From: Oscillospiraceae bacterium
GTDB taxonomy: Bacteria; Bacillota; Clostridia; Oscillospirales; Ruminococcaceae
Direction: 5' to 3'
DNA: 47,756 nucleotides
Assembly: GCA_017512745.1 (NCBI GenBank)
Contig: JAFWEV010000086.1
Span: 1 to 47,756, forward strand
The translations under genes and the position numbers were made by a program. Positions 44,106 to 47,756 of the stretch are shown here, one piece after another (position 1 is the first letter of the stretch; every line of letters begins with the position of its first letter). The notes below the pieces were generated by a model. The model ran no database searches. It worked only from the letters and a program-made list of their open reading frames with translations, and had not been told where the DNA came from.

Positions 44106-44235
44106 CTTCGCGGCAGTAGGATGGGCAAAGTATCTGCAACGCATGCTGAATTCTGCTTAATGCTGCTTGGTTCCCCATCTGACATGGTTCACAGACCGCA
44201 TCGCGCAGGCTCTGCCCATCTTACCACCGCGAAAT
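44106..44235 (-). ncRNA. ffs: Signal recognition particle RNA (small bacterial type)
   Basis: This RNA of about 130 nt pairs with Ffh to target membrane proteins. The outer stem joins 44211-44235 to 44106-44130 over some 24 positions. The apical hairpin reads GAACCATGTCAG, a short UGG/CCA helix with a GGAA tetraloop, and AAGCAGC, the Ffh-binding site. The usual CAGG is CAGA here. Five T residues follow the stem, so it ends itself. Its place before dnaX is classical. Ends are approximate. Confidence 0.88.
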
Positions 44236-44270
44236 CTTATCGCATGTGTTCGACAGATTCTTTAACTGAA

Positions 44271-44846
44271 TTAGTCTAAAACTGTTCCGTAAACAACGCC
44301 TGAAACTGCTGCCGCATTGCCCTCATCGGTATCGATGTGCATTGCATCCGCAAACTTCTCAGAAACTCTGATAACTACGTCGTCAAAAATGAGTGCGCGC
44401 TCTTCTGTTTCGATCTTTACGCAGACATTCTGCTTCTCTTCAACGCCCCACTCCTTTGCTGTTTCGGGAGTAAGATGTATATGTCTCTTTGCCGCGATAA
44501 CGCCCTCTGTGAGTTCGACTTCGCCGCAGGGTCCTACGAGCTTGCATCCTGCCGATCCTGCGATGTCTCCGGACTCTCTGATCGGAGCCTGTACGCCGAT
44601 GGATCTTGCATCAGTAAGGGAGATCTCTACCTGGTCTGCTTTTCTGCAGGGTCCGAGAATAGATACTCCGGAAAGTGTGCGCTTCGGTCCGACAATGTCG
44701 ATCCTCTCAACACATGCAAACTGTCCGGGCTGTGAGAGCTCCTTTTTTACTGTAAGTTCATGACCTTCGCCAAAGAGCTTTTCAAGTGTCTCTTTCGTCA
44801 CATGAACGTGACGTGCAGATGTCTCAACGAGTATTTTTCTTTCCAT
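44271..44846 (-). CDS. pduL: Phosphate propanoyltransferase PduL-type phosphotransacylase
   Basis: This 191-residue enzyme exchanges acyl-CoA and acyl phosphate. SARHVHV near residues 10-16 and AAKRHIHLTPE near 118-128 supply the zinc-binding histidines, and two PduL half-domains are visible. There is no N-terminal encapsulation extension and no microcompartment genes nearby, so it probably serves as the cytoplasmic phosphotransacetylase. GGAGG is ten bases before the ATG. Confidence 0.92.
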   Translation of the reverse strand: MERKILVETSARHVHVTKETLEKLFGEGHELTVKKELSQPGQFACVERIDIVGPKRTLSGVSILGPCRKADQVEISLTDARSIGVQAPIRESGDIAGSAGCKLVGPCGEVELTEGVIAAKRHIHLTPETAKEWGVEEKQNVCVKIETEERALIFDDVVIRVSEKFADAMHIDTDEGNAAAVSGVVYGTVLD

Positions 44847-44882
44847 TTATATTAACCCTCCGAGTAATTCTCGTACTGTATT

Positions 44883-44911
44883 ATTTTATCAATTAAAGAT
44901 AGGCTATTCAA
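44883..44911 (-). promoter_or_regulatory. Promoter of pduL
   Basis: On the minus strand TTGAAT (44906-44911), a 17-bp spacer and TAAAAT (44883-44888). Its -35 overlaps that of the plus-strand promoter. Confidence 0.7.
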
Positions 44912-44935
44912 GTTAATCGGCCTAAATGCTATATT
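44907..44935 (+). promoter_or_regulatory. Promoter of the uracil-DNA glycosylase unit
   Basis: TTCAAG (44907-44912), a 17-bp spacer and TATATT (44930-44935) with an extended TGC. It shares -35 bases with the divergent pduL promoter. Confidence 0.6.
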
Positions 44936-44965
44936 TATTACATAATATTTGCGAGGTTTTTGCCC

Positions 44966-45526
44966 ATGCAGCTCAGTGAATTGAGAAACATATGCCTTAA
45001 GTGCACGGATTGTCCCCTTCACGCAACGAGACTCAATCTGGTCTTCGGCTCCGGATCGGAAAATACCGACGTGCTTTTTGTCGGCGAAGCTCCCGGGAAA
45101 AACGAGGATGAGACCGGAACGCCATTTGTCGGGCTTGCCGGCCAGCTGCTCGACTTGTACCTTGAGGCTGTGGGCATAGCGAGGGATAAAGTATATATAA
45201 CGAACATCCTGAAATGCCGTCCTCCTATGAACAGAGATCCTAATCCTGAAGAACAGGCCGCCTGTATGAAGTATCTGGACAGACAGATAGAGATCCTCGA
45301 CCCAAAGATCATAGTGTGTCTCGGCAGGATCTCGGCACAGAAGCTCATCGATCCGAATTTCAGGGTGACACAGGACCACGGAAAAGTCTACAGGATCGAT
45401 GGCCGAACACTTATGGGCACATATCATCCGGCAGCTCTTCTCAGAAATCCCGGCTGCAAGGGAGATACGTTACGGGACTTCGAGAAGATCGCGGAGACAA
45501 TCAAAGGAGTAACTGAAAATGGATAA
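44966..45526 (+). CDS. Family 4 uracil-DNA glycosylase (4Fe-4S)
   Basis: This DNA repair enzyme removes uracil from DNA. It has 186 residues. Cysteines at 13 and 16 plus two near 84 and 100 (LKCRPP, AACMKY) form the cluster site. GEAPGKNEDETG is the catalytic motif I and TYHPAALLRN is motif III. A TTG at 44960 is too close to GAGG, so the ATG at 44966 is used. It overlaps the following gene by eight bases. Confidence 0.93.
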   Translation: MQLSELRNICLKCTDCPLHATRLNLVFGSGSENTDVLFVGEAPGKNEDETGTPFVGLAGQLLDLYLEAVGIARDKVYITNILKCRPPMNRDPNPEEQAACMKYLDRQIEILDPKIIVCLGRISAQKLIDPNFRVTQDHGKVYRIDGRTLMGTYHPAALLRNPGCKGDTLRDFEKIAETIKGVTENG

Positions 45527-45920
45527 CAGACAGAACGATAATCAGGAACTTATAAACGGACTTAAGGAACAGAACAGGCTGCTCACCGAACAGAACCAGC
45601 TTCTAAGGTCCCTTATAGATAAAACTCCGGACGCGAAAAGCATCAATGAAAATTTCATAAGACAGCAGGAACAGCTTACAAGTCTTCAGAAAATGGAAAA
45701 AGTGGAATATGTGTGGTCATGGGTCAAATTCATTCTTGCCGCAATGGCAGCTGTGATCGTCATCTACCTCATAATCAGAGTGTTTATCTACATACAGGGA
45801 GTCACATCAACTCTTTCGCAGTATATGGAGCAGATCAACTCCGCTTTCGGGAAGATAGATTCGTCCTTCGGGGATATTAAGTCATTCTTCGACAATCTCG
45901 GAAACATATTCAAATTCTGA
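45519..45920 (+). CDS. Small membrane protein with coiled coil
   Basis: No family is recognised. The protein has 133 residues. Residues 8-60 form a Gln/Glu/Leu-rich coiled coil (QNRLLTEQNQLLRSL), one membrane helix spans about 70-90, and a helical tail follows. It overlaps the glycosylase gene and ends at a terminator. Confidence 0.75.
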   Translation: MDNRQNDNQELINGLKEQNRLLTEQNQLLRSLIDKTPDAKSINENFIRQQEQLTSLQKMEKVEYVWSWVKFILAAMAAVIVIYLIIRVFIYIQGVTSTLSQYMEQINSAFGKIDSSFGDIKSFFDNLGNIFKF

Positions 45921-45938
45921 CACTAAAAGCAAGAGAAA

Positions 45939-45962
45939 AGGACCGGGGATTCCCCGGTCCTT
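45939..45962. terminator. Bidirectional terminator
   Basis: AGGACCGGGGA pairs with TCCCCGGTCCT (45939-45949 with 45951-45961). The minus side has the better T-run (TTTTCTCTT), so it mainly serves the YegP-like gene. Confidence 0.85.
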
Positions 45963-45978
45963 GATCATTTATGAACAA

Positions 45979-46350
45979 TTATGCGTCTTCTTCAACTGTC
46001 TCGGAATCTGCATTGCGCTTTACGCTGTCGATACCGTTGAGTGCGCTTGCCTTTGCCTTGTAGCTTTCAGATGTTCCGATGATCTCGCCGTTGCGTGCTT
46101 TGAGTCTGAAACGGAATTCGCCATTCTTGTCGACATAGAGTTCGAATTTCGGGTTGGAGACTTTCTCGAAGCCTTCTTTTGTCTGGTCTTCAATCTCAGC
46201 AATAGGGGCATTCTTTGCTACACTTGCAATGCCATTCTTGCATGATGCCATTGAAGAATAGATCTCAGAATGGAGGATCGGTTCACCGTTGCCGGATTTA
46301 AGATTGAACATCGGACCTGTCTTTGCCTGTTTGATAACATACTTACCCAT
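45979..46350 (-). CDS. YegP/DUF1508 family protein
   Basis: This 123-residue protein has two DUF1508 repeats, about residues 10-50 (FNLKSGNGEPILHSEIYSSM) and 68-108 (FRFRLKARNGEIIGTSESY), each a small three-strand unit. The role is unknown. GGAGA precedes the ATG. Monocistronic, with AT-rich sequence upstream. Confidence 0.92.
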   Translation of the reverse strand: MGKYVIKQAKTGPMFNLKSGNGEPILHSEIYSSMASCKNGIASVAKNAPIAEIEDQTKEGFEKVSNPKFELYVDKNGEFRFRLKARNGEIIGTSESYKAKASALNGIDSVKRNADSETVEEDA

Positions 46351-46445
46351 AACTGTATCTCCAATTAAAAATTATTTGTTAGTATTAACATACATATAAA
46401 TTAACATGTTTTTTCAAATTGTGCAATGAAATTGCTCCATGTTTT

Positions 46446-46985
46446 CTAGAGGTCGATCACTGTCATTTCATGAGCCATTGCAGGCACTATCTTCGTGAAC
46501 ATATCAAGCGTTTTTATTCTGAGACTGCTTGTGTTGATACACGGGTGACATCCCACATATTCGCCTTTCAGGACCTCTCTGTCAACAATAAGGTTTACGT
46601 TATGATCTCTGTCATTCATAAGACCCAGGACGCTCACGGATCCCGGAGTTATATCCAGATACTCCTCCATAAAGGACGCAGGAGCAAACGACACCCTGGA
46701 TATTCCTAGTGCTTTTGAAAAATCCTTAGTAACAAATGTCTTCGTATCGGGAATCATAAGGAGATAGAAAACCGTTTGCTGTCTGTTGCAGAGAAACAGA
46801 TTTTTACATATAGTCGCTCCCAGCACTTCATCTATAGCCTGGCATACTTCCATGTTGTCAGCCGCTTCATGGTCGACTCGCATATACTCTATCCCCAGAG
46901 AGTCGAGCAAGTCATAACACCTTATTTCCTTATCAAGACGTCCGGCATCTTCCGGTCTGCCCTTTTCAAGTTTAAGTTCCTGCAT
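46446..46985 (-). CDS. ProX/YbaK-type prolyl-tRNA deacylase
   Basis: This protein of about 179 residues has the editing-domain fold that hydrolyses mischarged Ala- or Cys-tRNA(Pro). The motifs are EVCQAIDEVLGATICKNLFL, TFVTKDFSKALG, and GSVSVLGLMND. It resembles standalone PrdX/ProX proteins of Clostridia. GGGGGAAAT fits the ATG at 46985 rather than the upstream one at 47003. The stop is TAG. Confidence 0.9.
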   Translation of the reverse strand: MQELKLEKGRPEDAGRLDKEIRCYDLLDSLGIEYMRVDHEAADNMEVCQAIDEVLGATICKNLFLCNRQQTVFYLLMIPDTKTFVTKDFSKALGISRVSFAPASFMEEYLDITPGSVSVLGLMNDRDHNVNLIVDREVLKGEYVGCHPCINTSSLRIKTLDMFTKIVPAMAHEMTVIDL

Positions 46986-47001
46986 ATTTCCCCCGCATAT
47001 C

Positions 47002-47035
47002 AAAGAAGCAGTATAACTCCGTATACTGCTTCTTT
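47002..47035. terminator. Hairpin between the ProX gene and the IS element
   Basis: AAAGAAGCAGTATA (47002-47015) pairs perfectly with TATACTGCTTCTTT (47022-47035), a 14-bp stem with a 6-nt loop; the plus side continues with T residues. It lies in the 5' leader region of the ProX gene and next to the IS left end. Confidence 0.75.
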
Positions 47036-47047
47036 TTGTCTAGCGAA

Positions 47048-47070
47048 AACCACTCGCTAGGCGAGTGGTT
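47048..47070. repeat. Left-end subterminal hairpin of IS200
   Basis: A 9-bp perfect stem with a 5-nt CTAGG loop; recognised by single-strand Y1 transposases. Confidence 0.75.
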
Positions 47071-47174
47071 CCAAAAAGGTTAACCGGTGAGGGAAACAAA
47101 AAAACTCCTATTTTGATATACTGAGCGGGACTGCCAGTCACGCGAAGAATAACAAAATAGGAGGACATTAAGCA

Positions 47175-47645
47175 ATGAGCTTAACGGATATAAACAGTTT
47201 ATCTCACACGAAATGGAATTGTAAATACCACATAGTCTTCGCACCGAAGTATCGAAGGAAGGTATTTTACTACGAAAAGAGAGAAGCGGTAGGAAAGATC
47301 CTACGTCAATTATGTGAGTGGAAGGGCGTAAAGATAATAGAAGCGGAAGTATGCCCGGATCACGTACACATGCTCGTCGAAATCCCGCCCAAGATGAGCG
47401 TAAGCTCATTCATGGGCTATCTCAAGGGAAAGAGCAGTACTATGTTGTATGAGGAATTCGGCGACCTGAAGTACAAATACAGAAACAGAGAATTCTGGTG
47501 CAAGGGGTATTACGTAGATACGGCAGGAAAGAATACAAGCCGAATTGCGGAGTACATAAAGCACCAGCTCGATGAAGATAAACTCGGAGAACAGTTGACG
47601 CTTCCGGGATCCGAAAATATCTTCAAGAAAAACAAGAAGGAATAA
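47175..47645 (+). CDS. tnpA: IS200 family Y1 (HUH) transposase TnpA
   Basis: This 156-residue enzyme moves single-stranded DNA through a covalent tyrosine link. The HUH motif is DHVHML near residues 61-66, and the nucleophile is probably the Tyr in AEYIKHQ near residue 131. WCKGYYVDTAGKN and the N-terminal HTKWNCKYHIVFAPKYRR are typical of IS200. AGGAGG is ten bases before the ATG. The gene looks intact and functional. Confidence 0.93.
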   Translation: MSLTDINSLSHTKWNCKYHIVFAPKYRRKVFYYEKREAVGKILRQLCEWKGVKIIEAEVCPDHVHMLVEIPPKMSVSSFMGYLKGKSSTMLYEEFGDLKYKYRNREFWCKGYYVDTAGKNTSRIAEYIKHQLDEDKLGEQLTLPGSENIFKKNKKE

Positions 47646-47725
47646 GACCACAGGCGCGACTGGCAGTCAAACCAGCGCGTTCGACGCGGTGCGAGGAACA
47701 GAGGCCTATGGCCGCATGTGAAAAA

Positions 47726-47744
47726 CCACCGGCTTGGCCGGTGG
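47726..47744. repeat. Right-end subterminal hairpin of IS200
   Basis: An 8-bp perfect stem with a TTG loop, about 80 bp after tnpA. Confidence 0.75.
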
Positions 47745-47756
47745 ATGTTTATTTAT

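Larger units (their letters stand above)
47040..47752 (+). mobile_element. IS200-type insertion sequence, apparently complete
   Basis: The element holds one Y1 transposase gene and a hairpin near each end: AACCACTCG/CGAGTGGTT at 47048-47070 (left) and CCACCGGC/GCCGGTGG at 47726-47744 (right). An 11-nt palindrome GACTGCCAGTC (47129-47139) recurs as GACTGGCAGTC (47658-47668 region), flanking the gene. There are no tnpB and no terminal inverted repeats, as expected for IS200. The exact ends are not fixed, and the right end is within a few bases of the window edge. Confidence 0.85.

Noticed and set aside
41056..47003. Genome-wide reassignment of TAG to an amino acid
   Set aside because: TAG ends dnaX, the ProX-type gene and others at normal protein ends, so it still works as a stop. 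A partial or conditional reading remains possible and is kept as a finding.
1..47756. Prophage, integrative element or defence island
   Set aside because: No integrase, phage structural gene, restriction or CRISPR gene is seen; base use looks even by eye.

Overview
The window looks like chromosome of a Gram-positive anaerobe of the Bacillota, most likely class Clostridia (inferred). The evidence is strong AGGAGG-type ribosome binding sites, frequent TTG and GTG starts, near-consensus sigma-A promoters in AT-rich gaps, the SRP RNA-dnaX-ybaB-recR order, tmRNA beside smpB, and ferredoxin-type metabolism markers such as pduL and a family 4 (4Fe-4S) uracil-DNA glycosylase. There is no plasmid, prophage or CRISPR signal. 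The only mobile element is an intact IS200-type insertion at the right edge.

Layout. 1-5240 (+): two related MFS transporters, the first cut by the window edge, then galE and pepF. 5313-12938 (-): an apparent operon with an OFA-type MFS carrier, two SIS-domain proteins, a PfkB-type kinase broken by an in-frame TAA, three nitroreductases and a second OFA-type carrier; it reads as an import and breakdown pathway for an amino-sugar or sugar-amine conjugate (inference). 12983-16828 (-): a Nudix protein, a DMT exporter and an MFS carrier whose leader carries a terminator hairpin, then an unknown membrane protein. 17043-25369: small monocistronic or two-gene units (an 83-residue unknown, a DUF937 protein, a membrane/Cys-motif protein, another MFS, a CbbX/SpoVK-like AAA+ ATPase, Nudix plus glyA, and a glycosyltransferase). 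25430-30838 (-): SDR, M20 peptidase, GNAT, lipid kinase, an unknown SPASM-like protein and VanZ, with a gene-poor gap at 26225-26606 that holds a promoter flanked by two identical-arm palindromes. 31014-35333: an ArsB/CitM-type anion transporter, an EamA transporter, cca, a DIP1984-family protein and a probable structured non-coding RNA with its own terminator. 35334-40501: two HAD hydrolases, an isochorismatase, two membrane proteins and a D-aminoacylase. 40669-44846 (-): pduL, SRP RNA, dnaX, ybaB, recR, smpB and tmRNA. 44966-47756: uracil-DNA glycosylase, a small membrane protein, a YegP-like protein, a ProX-type prolyl-tRNA deacylase, and the IS200 element.

The most striking observation is smpB. 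Its full 152-codon frame is intact and well conserved but is crossed by two in-frame TAG codons, both at positions that are usually Glu in relatives, directly upstream of an intact tmRNA gene. TAG also ends dnaX and an isochorismatase gene, each in frame with the next gene. This may be a decaying gene, amber suppression, or a readthrough-controlled ribosome-rescue system. Two further candidates for undescribed biology are the RNA at about 35110-35333 and the dual-palindrome promoter with a tiny ORF at 26268-26530.
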